Both the position numbers and the translations under genes were made by a program. From assembly GCA_023374025.1 (NCBI GenBank), contig SIJG01000025.1:946845-1010844 (forward strand): a stretch of 64,000 nucleotides of DNA. The letters run 5' to 3'. Below the pieces are notes generated by a model that saw only the letters and a list, made by a program, of their open reading frames with translations, did no database searches and had not been told where the DNA came from. The number at the start of each line of letters is the position of its first letter. The stretch's first letter is position 1. This stretch comes from Heterodera schachtii. Taxonomy: Eukaryota; Nematoda; Chromadorea; Rhabditida; Heteroderidae. This document shows, in pieces, positions 1-12,100 of the stretch.

Positions 1-1
1 A

Positions 2-319
2 ATTGACGAATTTAAAAGTTTATATGGCCAAGGCAAACAGAAAGAATTTGTGAAGGAATTGGACATTTCAGAAATGACATTTATAAAATGGAAAAAAGAA
101 CTAATGCCAAAATATAAAAAAAGTGAGAGAATTTTTGGATTTTATTTAATTTTTATATTTTAAGCACAAAACAATTATTCCAATAAGGACAAAATGAGAA
201 AGATGAAGCAATATTCCAAAATTAAAGAAGTAAATCCCAAAATTAGCGACGAAATAATTGCAAAGAAATTGGGAATTGGATGGGCAAGTTTGGAAAGATG
301 GAAAAAGAAATTTGCTTAA
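2..319 (+). CDS. Secreted HTH-repeat family protein, 3' part (partial)
   Basis: Open from the left edge with one likely 42-bp intron (123-164, gtgaga...ttaag); the splice restores one frame ending at TAA 317-319. The visible protein has two copies of a ~30-residue helix-turn-helix-like unit: a first with KQKEFVKELDISEMTFIKWK, then a second with NPKISDEIIAKKLGIG followed by LERWKKKFA and the stop. Lys-rich and hydrophilic. The same units occur in the minus-strand copies at 7125-7905, 8816-9172 and 18585-19114, where an N-terminal hydrophobic leader is also seen, so this copy probably had one beyond the window. No known family is assigned; the unit resembles the HTH of transposase or pipsqueak-type DNA-binding domains. 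Of the copies here, only this one has an undamaged frame over the part visible. Confidence 0.6.
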
Positions 320-1315
320 ATTCAATGACATGCGAAGTGAATTTATCTCGTGACAATTACAAAATCATTTTAACATTTTCATCATAATTTTTAACATTTT
401 ATTAGTAATTATATTTTTTTGTATCCAAAAAATTTGAATTTGTTAGAATTCCGTTTTTCATAGTTATTTGGAGGGAATAAACATGCTTTCGTGATCAAAG
501 GCTTTGATTTGCTTTTACATTTTTTCATTAGTTTTTTTAGCTTAAAAATTAAATTAAACAAATGAAGGCACTCAAACAGTGCATAAAATGTGTGTTTGAA
601 TTTGCTTACAAATTTTCACAAAAATTTTTAAATGTTTCCTTAAATTAATTAGTAAAAGATAATGCCAATTAAAAAGCAATTATTGGTTATGAAAAATTTA
701 TAAAAATCCATCCGATTAAATAAAATTCCAAATCAAAATTATTTTCTGAAAATCCTGTTAATGATTCGTTTTCATTTCAAGAAATTTTCTAAAACGAATT
801 TTGTAAAATTTTTCTTACTTTTCAATGAAAGAAATTCGAATATTGTAATTTTCATTGAAAATTTAAGTTTACCAAAAAAGGTGAAGAAAATGGAAATGGT
901 CAAATTAATAAGAAAAAGTGAGAAACTATTCAAATATTTGATAGAAATAAAAACAAAAAATTAAGAATTTTAAATGGACAAAAAGCAACATAAACACGAG
1001 AAAATTTAAAATATTTTACCATTATTTCCGAAAAAAACCGAATGAATATTGTTTAAAATTGTACATACCCTCGGGGAAAACGGTAATAATTAAATTTTGA
1101 TGATTTTCAATTTTGTTTACTTCCCTATCCGTACAAACTACAAACCAGAATAATCATGACATTTTCGATTTTTTTGAATTGATTTCCTCAAATGTTAAAT
1201 AAATATTTGTGCAATAATTTACATATAAATTACAATAAAATAATTCTAAATTGTAAAAATGAATTTGTTACTATGTCAAATAGTTGGCCAATTTCTTTTT
1301 GAATTTCTTAATCTC
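320..1315. other. AT-rich spacer
   Basis: About 1 kb of AT-rich sequence between the HTH-family gene and the transposon. The only sizeable open frame (761-964, plus) is Lys/Phe-rich, low in complexity and has no splice or family support. I see no RNA gene or clear regulatory motif. Confidence 0.5.
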
Positions 1316-1316
1316 A

Positions 1317-3035
1317 GATTCGTTCCGCCATCGAACAGTTGAAACAATCTGCAAGAGCCAATAACCCAATACAGACAAGAGACGCGGTTGATGCTGCGAG
1401 GGCTGCATTGAGTGAAGAAGTCCGAGTTAACGCTCCTTCTGGCAGTGCCATGGCCAAAGTCTTTCGTTCCGCAAGACGCAGCGCCCAAGAACAACACGGA
1501 GACAGAGGAAAGGATTAGTCGGGTTAATTTGGGCGCTCGCGTTTGGACGCTGGGGTTGTATGGGCACAATAAATGAGTCTATTTTATGAATTTCCAAAAT
1601 TTTTGATATTCAGTGATTTTGAAGTGTCTGATCAGTGATCACCGTAAAAAAATTTCTTAATGGGCGTCCGAATTTCCCGTCTCTCAAACATGAGCGCCTA
1701 AATATAACTCCCAAAATGTTCTTTCCAAGGATTGGACAGCATAAATCCCCTTGAAATGGTCATTCCTCAACATTTGGAGGCAAATGTGATCACAAATGAA
1801 AATGTCAACATTGGTGGCCAAATGCGTAAAATCATAGTTTTTTCAACACAAAGTGCAATTCAAATGCTTGATCGTTATCGTTACGAGATAGCACTTGATG
1901 GGACTTTTAAGGTTTTAACGATCATATGAATTAAAAGTAAAATTTAATTTGTTATTTCAGACAGCACCGAGGGGTTTTGGACAACTTTTTACCATTCATG
2001 TCGTGGTTGATTCTTGTGCAGTTCCATGTGTGTTTGCTTGTTTACCTACCAAGCATATGCAGGGCTATATTCGTGTGTTCGAATCGATTCGTAACAGAAT
2101 TCAAAATTGGTCTCCGGGAAGAGTAATGTGTGACTTTGAAACCTCCGAACTCTCTGCTATCCGGCAAATATTCCCCCAGGTAATCATTACAGGTTCCGAT
2201 CATCAATAAATCAATTAATAGACCAATTTTACAAGGCTGCTCCTTTCACTTCGGAAATGCAATTCACAAACACATCCAAACTCTCCCTGGGTTGTACAAC
2301 CGTTACAGAAATAACAGGGACGACCGACATTTATTTCGATCGCTGCAATCGTTGGCTTTTGTACCAACCAATGAAGTTTACACCTTTTTGTGCATTTTGA
2401 TGGACAATTTGATTGGCCCTCCCGAAATGGAAATTTTGGGTATGAAAGGGTTTTATTTTTTTTCACCAAAGTTAAGAATTACTAAAATATGTTGTGTTGA
2501 CCTACATCGGTCCTTCCTATGTTGTTGCTCATCCCGAAATAATTGCTGGTGAACAGGAAGCGAATTACGGCCAGGGATGTGATGGCTGGCTGCGGGCCTG
2601 GATAGCTCATGAGAATTTGGCACATCGGAATGCCTTATTTCCTATAGAGGTTAAAAAATTATTGACTATCTACTTTTACATATTTCTGTAATTTAGCTAT
2701 GGAATCTGACTGATCGCCTTGAAATTGGTCTTTCAAGGAGCAATAATTCGTTAGAGGCGTGGCATAACATTTGGGGGGCACTTCTTGAACCAAACCCGCT
2801 GTTCAGCAAATTTGTTAAGCGAATGCTTAAAGAATTTGAACGTTGGCAGCATATTGTTGCCGATTTTCACAATGCACCGGCAAATGGGATAAGGGGAAAG
2901 GGCCTTAAGAGGAAGACGATTTATCTACAACAAGACAACAATTTGCGGCAACTCTTCGCTGAATTCCAACAACGAGCGGGACAAGACCCATTGCAATATT
3001 TAAGAGCGATTTCTTATCATTTGGCGCAAATTTAA
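1317..3035 (+). mobile_element. MULE (Mutator-like) transposase gene with introns, probably degraded at the 5' end
   Basis: The DDE core of a Mutator-like transposase is read through five exons: ~1729-1911, 1961-2192, 2236-2439, 2477-2649 and 2697-3035, with introns of 37-49 bp in good phase. Diagnostic blocks in order are ALDGTFK/TAPRGFGQLFTIH (first Asp), VMCDFETSELSAI (second Asp), ITGCSFHFGNAIH (the C-x-F-H hallmark, rebuilt exactly across the 2193-2235 intron), and SNNSLEAWHNIW near the C-terminus. A further block at ~1317-1518 (IRSAIEQLKQSARANNPIQ...) resembles the region preceding the core in these proteins, but its join to the core is unclear and a frame break lies near 1515. No terminal inverted repeats were found. 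Such proteins cut and paste their own DNA; this copy may be inactive. Confidence 0.8.
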
Positions 3036-3090
3036 TGCCTTTGATTCAAAAAAAAATTGGCATATTGTTTAATTTTTTAAAACTTTATTT

Positions 3091-3148
3091 CAGTGACGAA
3101 AGGTTCAGTGACGAAAAGTTCAGTGACGAAAGGTTCAGTGACGAAACA
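3091..3148. repeat. 15-bp tandem repeat, four units
   Basis: The unit cagtgacgaaaggtt is repeated with starts at 3091, 3106, 3121 and 3136. It lies between the end of the MULE frame and an HTH-family fragment. Confidence 0.85.
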
Positions 3149-3211
3149 TCAGGGAGCCATGAAACTTTGCGCAGATGGAAAAACAAATTTGCTTCAATTT
3201 CGAAAATGTGA
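3149..3211 (+). pseudogene. Remnant of the HTH-repeat family C-terminus
   Basis: A short frame reads HETLRRWKNKFASISKM then TGA. It matches the C-terminal end of the copy at 8816-9172 (TLRKWRKKLATISKM, stop) and the end of the 2-319 gene. Only the last HTH unit is present, starting right after the 15-bp repeat. It is a fragment, apparently cut by the repeat or by the nearby transposon. Confidence 0.6.
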
Positions 3212-3513
3212 TTTTTCAATATTACTTTTGTCTATGTTATTATTATGAATAATTATTATTAAATTTATTATTTTATTAAGAATTTATTTGTTAAAATTTT
3301 TTATTTAAATTTTTAAATATAATGATAATCAGATTCATAGATAACAAAAAATTATTTTTAAAATTCTAACAACTTTAATTATTAGCAAAATTTTGCTATT
3401 ACTTTTTTTCATAATTGTTAAACATTTTAAAATAAAATTCATTTTTTAATTCATCAAATAAATTTATTTTTGTCAAAATTAAACAATTTAAAAATCATTT
3501 TTAACACATATTT

Positions 3514-5737
3514 TCACTCGTTTTTCGCAATTCCATTCTTCTCAACTGCATTTTTGTGTGCAGCATATTTTTTGCCACCACCAGCAATGTAGGAAATGTA
3601 GAAGAAACGGAACCACAACAACAGATAGGACACTTCCATGAAAGCCTAAATTTAAAAAAAAACATTAGTTTAAACAAAAGCTAATAAAAAAGCGCAACAT
3701 TTCAAAATAATCGGTGGATTAGCGATCTACCCAAAACGTCACCGCAAAATTGATCTTTGAGCATTTCATTAATTAATTGTGACGTTAATGGGTGATTCCA
3801 CTCCCAAAACGGACGGACAAATTTTCTTTCCTTTTCAAATTTTTCAAAAAATAATAGTTTGATAAAAAATTTGTTATGAACATTCACAAAAATTTTGTTG
3901 TAAAAAAGATTTGGTTATTCAAAATTCGAATAAAAATTTTTGAATTTAATAATTTAAATTACCCCAACAGCAAATCCTCGGCCAGTGACTGCGTATTTAT
4001 TGCTGGTTGTGTTCATTAAATATAACAGATGACCCATTACGACATGTGTGATCACGAACTAAAAAAATAAATAAATTTATTTATTTATTTTAAAGAAATA
4101 AATAAAGAAATTTTTAAATTATTTATTTGAGAAATCATTTATTTATTTTAATAAAAATAATTAATTTTGTTACTTGTATGATTTGGGCGAAAGTTAAAAG
4201 TTGCGCAAATTGTGGCGGTATACGAATGTTTACTGCTCGTGCACAATAATAGGTGTACATCCAGGCATGGATGAAGTAGTTAAGCCACTGAAATTTTCAA
4301 TTTTTTATAATATTTTAATTAAATAAATATTATTTAAAATGATTTTTTTTTTTCACTTACCACCACCCAAACCATGTAAGCATTGTCTTCGTAGAACGTC
4401 ACAAACGCAAACCAACCCGTCAAAGCATGGTGGTACCTAAAAATTATTAAATTCAGGATAATACAATGAATCTTTGGGACTGAATTACGAGGATTTTTGA
4501 CTCGGGGTAAAACCTATTCAATAATAAAATTTATTGTGGGTATCGCCGGTTACTGTATTTCACAATGAGAGAAAACCAAAAAAAAAAAAAAGCCGAAATC
4601 TTAGGGTAACATTAAAATCTTCAACTCATTAGCGGCAGTAATGAGTATCGCTTGTTACTGAATTTCAAAGTTGAACGGTGATTCGGAGTATGTTAGAAGC
4701 TAACCAGCATCAATTATGTGAAACTGGGGTAATTGGTATTCTATTGGTTCGCGATTTTTCGTTTTGTTTGCATTTTGATTTTTCGCGAAATTACCGAATC
4801 CAAGCCGGGATCTCTGCCCTAAAATGATACCCGGGATCATGATCCCGTTCTGACAAAATTGTAATTTGAGTCCTGGTAAATCCTATCCTGGCCTATGCCA
4901 ATCCCAAATCCCGGGTCCCGACTTTTCAAAATTCGTCTATTATATATACCAATGCATGAACATCAATGGCTTTTTGCGAAGAACCTAAAAATTAATTTAG
5001 AAATAATCACAAAAAAATGTTTGGAAATAATTACAATGAACAACGTGTCGACCAGTTCAGGAATTTTTGACACACACCACAGGAAGCACCAATAACCAGC
5101 CGATTTGTCCGTGTGAATTTCGTTGATATATGTGTAGGTGTCTAAAAAACAAAATTAAATTAAATTAATTTTAATTTGATTTTAAATGAAAAATAAAATT
5201 TTACGTTGAATCCCTTTTTGGCTGATCACGCGCAAAAATGTCGGCATTATATAAACAAAACCGGCGATGCTGAACACCGCCAAAATGGCATTCCTTAATT
5301 ATAATTAATATGTTTTTTAATTTTAAAAGCTAAATTTTCATTCCAAATTTCCGCTTTCTTTTATTTTTCTATTTTATTTATGACAAATTTAATGGAAATT
5401 TTTGAATTATTATCAATGGAATTTTATGATTGTCAAAAAAGCATTTCTTAAATTAAATTACGTTAATAATATTTTCAAAAAAGCATTAAATATCGGCAAA
5501 ATTGTCAATTAAATTTCTGCTTTTGACCATTATCTTAATTAATTTAATTTTTTTAAAATTTAATTACCAAATGGCGAGCAGACTTTGAAGTCCAAACGGT
5601 TTTCGTGAGCCCATGATCAGTTTGATGGAGAAAATTGTGACAACATAAAAAAGCACACATTTTATCAGAAATGGCTCATAGTCGATCAGCCATTGTTTTG
5701 CCGTCTGATGGTTATACGGAGCCAAAAAAATGTCCAT
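3514..5737 (-). CDS. ELO-family very-long-chain fatty acid elongase
   Basis: Eight exons (5568-5737, 5205-5293, 5035-5141, 4950-4984, 4361-4436, 4174-4287, 3963-4058, 3514-3645) join in frame to 819 nt, a 272-aa protein, the usual ELO length. It begins MDIFLAPYNHQTAKQW. Family blocks: LLAIWNAILAVFSIAGF, SKIPELVDTLFIVLRKKPLM, the catalytic histidine box HWYHH (split by the intron 4437-4949), TFYEDNAYMVWVVWLNYFIH and MYTYYCARA, then a Lys-rich tail GGGKKYAAHKN typical of ER retention. About seven hydrophobic segments are expected. ELO enzymes carry out the condensation step of fatty-acid elongation with malonyl-CoA in the ER membrane. Introns are 43-70 bp except two longer ones; the ~0.5-kb one holds a short GC-rich palindromic repeat (4800-4925). 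All splice phases agree. Which ELO paralogue this is cannot be told. Confidence 0.95.
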
Positions 5738-7124
5738 ATTATGTCGAATTTGACCCGATTATTATTTTTGTAATTATTGCTAAAATGGAATTTTATGAAA
5801 TTTTAATCAGCAAAAATTTTTGAGCTAATAGCTAACATTTTGGTTTAAATTTAGTTGGAAAATAGTAAAAATCGGAATTCTAATCATTGAAAAAATAATT
5901 AAATAATACAAATATTAATTTTTTACTTACCTATTCTCAATCAAATAAAATTTAAAATTTTCATTAAATTGTAAATATTTATTTGAATTTATATAAAAAT
6001 TAATTAATATGCTTTTGTCAGTGCAAATGGTGTGATTTTTTGAAATGAAAAAATTTTTGGGACTGCACAACTGAGTGACAAAATGATCGTATTAGGGCAA
6101 TTATAAATATTGTGACTCCTCATTAATTTTATCAGCAAAAATTTCTTTCCACAATTAACGATTTTTTTTTCTCTCTTTTAATAAAACGGTAAAATAAAAA
6201 GTTGAAATGAATCTCATGTGATTAATTAATGAATTATTATTTTATTTTATTTTTTAACTTCAATATTTTAAATTGAAGATATATATTAAAAAAATAATAA
6301 TGTTAAAATATTTAATTAATTTTAATAATAAAATGTTAAAATTTTAAAAGGATATTTTAATATAAAAATAATAAAAATAATTTAAAATATAATATAATTT
6401 TTATTATTGTTATTATTATATTATTATTATAAAAGTTTACTGCAGTAGAACTAAACCGGCGCATTTGTTCATTTAATGAATTACTGAAAGTGAATTTATC
6501 TATAAAAAAAAACCAATTAATTAGTCCGCAACGTTTGGTTCCACCTTTTCACCCCATCAAATGTTCATCATCATCCCATCAACCAAATAAATGACCATGG
6601 CCAAAAATCACACCACCCAAAAATTCATTTATTTTAACGTTTGAAGTGGTTGAAGGAATTTGATGGATTAATTTATAGCAAATGAGAGAAAAAGAAATCG
6701 AAAATTGTTGGAAAAGTAAAATAAAATTTATAGACAATATTGTTTAAATGTATATTATATTTGAATTTATATACATGCATAAAAATATTCAAAAATGAGA
6801 AAAAACATTGATTTATTGTAAAAAATGAAAGCAAAAAAAAAAAAAAAAAAAGTTTTTTTTTAATTTTTAACATTACTATTAATGAAAAAAATTATAAAAA
6901 TTTTTGGTATTTTTTTTCTCCTATTTAAGTAAATTTTGGCGGTTTTATACAAATTCAAATTCAGAGGGCATAAATTATACCTACTTTTGTTTAAAATTAT
7001 GCTTTTTAAATGATGTTTAAAAATACTCAAAATGAGAAAAAACATTGGTTTCTAGCAAAAAATGAAAAAAAGCAGATAAATTTTAGGAATTACAATAATA
7101 ATCGACCTAAAGAATTTAAAAAAA
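5738..7124. other. AT-rich spacer with short direct repeat
   Basis: No gene supported. Two copies of a ~55-bp segment (near 6782 and 7018, sharing tgagaaaaaacattg) form a diverged direct repeat. Minus-strand open frames here are Phe/Lys/Ile-rich low-complexity reads. Confidence 0.45.
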
Positions 7125-7905
7125 TCATTTTCCCGTAATTAAAGCCGCCGTCTTTTTCAAAATTTTTAGAGTTGTAATTCCAATTTCCAATTTCTTAGCA
7201 ATTTTTGCATTGCTAATTTTCGGGTTTATTTCTTTAATTTCGAAATAATGCTTCAACTTTTTTAATTTGTCTTCATTGCTATATTTATTGCATGCCAAAT
7301 AAAAATATTTTTATAATTATTCTCTCACTTTTATGATGAATATTTATAACTTAAAAATCACTTACTTTTATGATAATTTGGCAGCAATTCTTTTTTCCAT
7401 TTGTAAAATGTTCTTTCATTAATGCCCAATTCCTTCACAAATTCTTTCTGTTTGCCTTGGCCATATAAACTTTTGAATTCATCAATTCGTTCAATGAATT
7501 CTTTCTTTTTCTCATCATAAAAATCTTTTTTATCCTTTTATTTAAATTCAATTCTTTTTTCCATTTGTAAATTTTGCGGCGATTTGTGCCTAATAATTTT
7601 GCAATTTTACATTCAATTTTGTTATTGTTTTTCCGTTGATATTTTCCTTTTTCTCTCAATTTTTCTTTAATTGCGTCAAATTTTAAAATATTTCTTTTTT
7701 TGTTGATCATTTGGGTCATTTCCCATTTCTACACTCATTTGATCAACCGCTGAGTTTTCATTTTGTTCCATTTTGATCACTTGTTCTTCTCTTTCATTTT
7801 TGTCCCATTCGTTGCCAAATATTTCGTCAAAATTTGCACGGATTTTGCCTGATTTAATTTTATAAAATGAAAAAAATATAATAAATATTAAAGCCACAAA
7901 TTCAT
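7125..7905 (-). pseudogene. Secreted HTH-repeat family, frameshifted copy
   Basis: Starts at an ATG at 7905 aligned with the ATG of the 18.6-19.1 kb copy, but one base is missing in the leader, so the hydrophobic stretch LIFIIFFSFYKIKSGKIR and the motif NFDEIFGNEWD lie in another frame with no ATG of their own. A second frame change follows after NDPNDQQ, and a third after the first HTH unit (KIAKLLGTNRRKIYKWKKE), before EFIERIDEFKSLYGQGKQKE and GINERTFYKWKKELLPN. A likely intron then leads to a third unit (NPKISNAKIAKKLEIG) and TGA 7125-7127. Full-length architecture is therefore leader, DEIFG motif, acidic spacer, and three HTH-like units about 50 residues apart. Independent frameshifts argue for a pseudogene, although errors in A-runs cannot be excluded. 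Confidence 0.65.
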
Positions 7906-8326
7906 TTTACAATTTGAAATATATAAATAATTTTATTTGGGTATTTATCTGAATGAATTGCGCATTAAAGTTGAGTTTATTTTTTTAAATCAATATAATA
8001 TTGTTACCAAAAGTGAAGAAAAAGCCCAGGAATTCTCGGTAATAACTTTATCAATTTGCAGGGTTGAATATTTAAACTTATTTTGAACCAAAAATGCTAA
8101 ATTTGAACTTTCGAAAGTGGTTAATGAAATGTAAAAAACTTAACTCCCGGACCAATATTTTGATAATTTTCCGGAGAAAGGCTTAATGAAAAGAAACCAT
8201 TTTTTTATTATAATTAACAAATACCTATTTACTAAAAAGGATAACTAACACCCTGTGGTGTAATGCTATAAAGAAGCGGAGTTTAGGAGAAAATGGGATA
8301 AACAATGGGGGATCCGCTAAAAAGAG

Positions 8327-8402
8327 CGCCCATAGCTCAGTCGGTTAGCCGCAAGCATTGCACGGAACCAAACGACCGTGAGTTCGACTCCCCCCGGGGG
8401 AG
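8327..8402 (+). repeat. tRNA-like sequence (pseudo-tRNA or SINE head)
   Basis: Contains an A-box-like tagctcagtcggttag and a B-box-like gagttcgactcc at tRNA spacing. The acceptor arms (gcgccca versus cccggggg) do not pair properly and the T-stem is weak, so a working tRNA is not supported. Confidence 0.35.
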
Positions 8403-8815
8403 TAACCTTTTATGTTCTACATTATAACACAGTCTCGAACTTTTTTTAATTGGAATATTTAGTCTTTTTCTTTAAGAGCTAACAAAATTCAGTCTTCTGG
8501 GATGAACTTGGACTTAAAGGCTTCCAAATATAAAACCTTTCAAATACTTATTCTGCATTCAGCTTGAATGAGCCAGGAAGACTCATTCGACAGCCGAGAA
8601 ATTGTGAAAAATATTGTGTAATAAATTGGTTTTTTTTTTTGCAATTTACATTTTCTAAAAATTTCGTCTTTTTTGATTTAGTTCTTTAATTTTAAGCCAA
8701 AATAAAAATTTTAAATTTATCGAAAATGCCCAAAAACATTCAGCCAATTATAATAATATAGGGAAAAAATTAGACAACATATACAGTCACTTTAAACATT
8801 TTATACCATAAAAAA

Positions 8816-9172
8816 TCACATTTTAGAAATAGTAGCAAGTTTTTTTCGCCACTTTCTCAGAGTTACACTTCCAATTCCCAAATTCTTAGCAATTTTTCCG
8901 TCACTAATTTTTGGATTTGCTTCTTTAATTTTGAAATATTGCTACTTCTTTTGTAATTTATGCTCATTTTTCCCACTTTTATGTTCATAAAAACTCTTTT
9001 TCATTCTTTTTTTTTAATTCATTTCTTTTTTCCATTTATATATTTTTTTACGAGTTGTGCCTAAAATTCTTACAATTTTTGTCTCAATTTTGACACTGTT
9101 TTTTCGTTGATATTTTCCTTTTCTCTTAACTTTTCTTTAATTGTTTCATATTTTTGAATTAATTCTAGGGCC
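8816..9172 (-). pseudogene. HTH-repeat family pseudogene, truncated by satellite DNA
   Basis: In pieces of different frames this strand still reads the first-unit region (KEKLREKENINEKTVSK), the ELNLN-like linker, and the third unit NPKISDGKIAKNLGIGSV followed by TLRKWRKKLATISKM and TGA (8816-8818). Stops and frame changes interrupt it. The leader and acidic spacer are missing: homology stops at about 9172, exactly where the 166-bp satellite begins. Array growth or insertion therefore appears to have removed the 5' half. Confidence 0.6.
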
Positions 9173-12100
9173 TATTAAAGCTGTAAAAAAAATTGGGGGC
9201 GATTTGAATGAGAATAGAAAGAGCCAGGTTCAATGAAACTTTTGGTAAGCCTAAAAATACCCATACATTTAAAAATCTATAAAAAATTTAAAAACGAGAA
9301 TTCATGCGAGATTTTCTGGAAATAAGCTTAAGAGGGGCTAATAAAGCTGTAAAAAAAATTGGGGGCGATTTGAATGAGAATAGAAAGAGCCAGGTTCAAT
9401 GAAACTTTTGGTAAGCCTAAAAATACCCATACATTTAAAAATCTATAAAAAATTTAAAAACGAGAATTCATGCGAGATTTTCTGGAAATAAGCTTAAGAG
9501 GGGCTAATAAAGCTGTAAAAAAAATTGGGGGCGATTTGAATAAGAATAGAAAGAGCCAGGTTCAATGAAACTTTTGGTAAGCCTAAAAATACCCATACAT
9601 TTAAAAATCTATAAAAAATTTAAAAACGAGAATTCATCCATACATTTAAAATCTATAAAAAATTTAAAAACGAGAATTCATCCACACATTTAAAAATCTA
9701 TAAAAAATTTAAAAACGAGAATTCATGCGAGATTTTCTGGAAATAAGCTTAAGAGGGGCTAATAAAGCTGTAAAAAAAATTGGGGGCGATTTGAATGAGA
9801 ATAGAAAGAGCCAGGTTCAATGAAACTTTTGGTAAGCCTAAAAATACCCATACATTTAAAAATCTATAAAAAATTTAAAAACGAGAATTCATGCGAGATT
9901 TTCTGGAAATAGCTTAAGAGGGCCTATTAAAGCTGTAAAAAAAATTGGGGGCGATTTGAATGAGAATAGAAAGAGCCAGGTTCAATGAAACTTTTGGTAA
10001 GCCTAAAAATACCCATACATTTAAAAATCTATAAAAAATTTAAAAACGAGAATTCATGCGAGATTTTCTGGACTGTAAAAAAAATTGGGGGCGATTTGAA
10101 TGAGAATAAAAAGAGCCAGGTTCAATGAAACTTTTGGTAAGCCTAAAAATACCCATACATTTAAAAATCTATAAAAAATTTAAAAACGAGAATTCATGCG
10201 AGATTTTCTGGAAATAAGCTTAAGAGGGGCTAATAAAGCTGTAAAAAAAATTGGGGGCGATTTGAATGAGAATAGAAAGAGCCAGGTTCAATGAAACTTT
10301 TGGTAAGCCTAAAAATACCTATACATTTAAAAATCTATAAAAAATTTAAAAACGAGAATTCATGCGAGATTTTCTGGAAATAGCTTAAGAGGGGCTACTA
10401 AAGCTGTAAAAAAAATTGGGGGCGATTTGAATGAGAATAGAAAGAGCCAGGTTCAATGAAACTTTTGGTAAGCCTAAAAATACCCATACATTTAAAATCT
10501 ATAAAAAATTTAAAAACGAGAATTCATGCGAGATTTTCTGGAAATAAGCTTAAGAGGGCCTAGTAAAGCTGTAAAAAAAATTGGGGGCGATTTGAATGAG
10601 AATAGAAAGAGCCAGGTTCGATGAAACTTTTGGTAAGCCTAAAAATATCCATACATTTAAAAATCTATAAAAAATTTAAAAACGAGAATTCATGCGAGAT
10701 TTTCTGGAAATAAGCTTAAGAGGGCCTAATAAAGCTGTAAAAAAAATTGGGGGCGATTTGAATGAGAATAGAAAGAGCCAGGTTCGATGAAATTTTTGGT
10801 AAGCCTAAAAATGTGCATACATTTAAAAATCTATAAAAAATTTAAAAACGAGAATTCATGCGAGATTTTCTGGAAATTAGCTTAAGAGGGCCTAATAAAG
10901 CTGTAAAAAAAATTGGGGGCGATTTGAATGAGAATAGAAAGAGCCAGGTTCAATGAAACTTTTGGTAAGCCTAAAAATACCCATACATTTAAAAATCTAT
11001 AAAAAATTTAAAAACGAGAATTCATGCGAGATTTTCTGGAAATAAGCTTAAGAGGGCGGCTAATAAAGCTGTAAAAAAAATTGGGGGCGATTTGAATGAG
11101 AATAGAAAGAGCCAGGTTCAATGAAACTTTGGTAAGCCTAAAAATACCTATACATTTAAAAATCTATAAAAAATTTAAAAACGAGAATTCATGCGAGATT
11201 TTCTGGAAATAGCTTAAGAGGGCCTATTAAAGCTGTAAAAAAAATTGGGGGCGATTTGAATGAGAATAGAAAGAGCCAGGTTCAATGAAACTTTTGGTAA
11301 GCCTAAAAATACCCATACATTTAAAAATCTATAAAAAATTAAAAACGAGAATTCATGCGAGATTTTCTGGAAATAAGCTTAAGAGGGCCTAATAAAGCTG
11401 TAAAAAAAATTGGGGGCGATTTGAATGAGAATAGAAAGAGCCAGCTTCAATGAAACTTTTGGTAAGCCTAAAAATACCCATACATTTAAAAATCTATAAA
11501 AAATTTAAAAACGAGAATTCATGCGAGATTTTCTGGAAATAAGCTTAAGAGGGGCTACTAAAGCTGTAAAAAAAATTGGGGGCGATTTGAATGAGAATAG
11601 AAAGAGCCAGGTTCAATGAAACTTTTGGTAAGCCTAAAAATACCCATACATTTAAAAATCTATAAAAAACTTAAAAACGAGAATTCATGCGAGATTTTCT
11701 GGAAATAAGCTTAAGAGGGCCTAATTAAAGCTTTAAAAAAAATTGGGGGCGATTTGAATGAGAATAGAAAGAGCCAGGTTCAATGAAACTTTTGGTAAGC
11801 CTAAAAATACCCATACATTTAAAAATCTATAAAAAATTTAAAAACGAGAATTCATGCGAGATTTTCTGGAAATAAGCTTAAGAGGGCTAATAAAGCTGTA
11901 AAAAAAATTGGGGGCGATTTGAATGAGAATAAAAAGAGCCAGGTTCAATGAAACTTTTGGTAAGCCTAAAAATACCCATACATTTAAAAATCTATAAAAA
12001 TTTAAAAACGAGAATTCATGCGAGATTTCTGGAAATAGCTTAAGAGGGCCTATAAAGCTGTAAAAAAATTGGGGGCGATTTGAATGAGAATAGAAAGCGC

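Noticed and set aside
8327..8402. Working tRNA genes at 8327, 30538 and 50086
   Set aside because: Box-like motifs are present but acceptor or anticodon arms do not pair well enough by eye; listed only as tRNA-like. tRNAscan-SE would decide.
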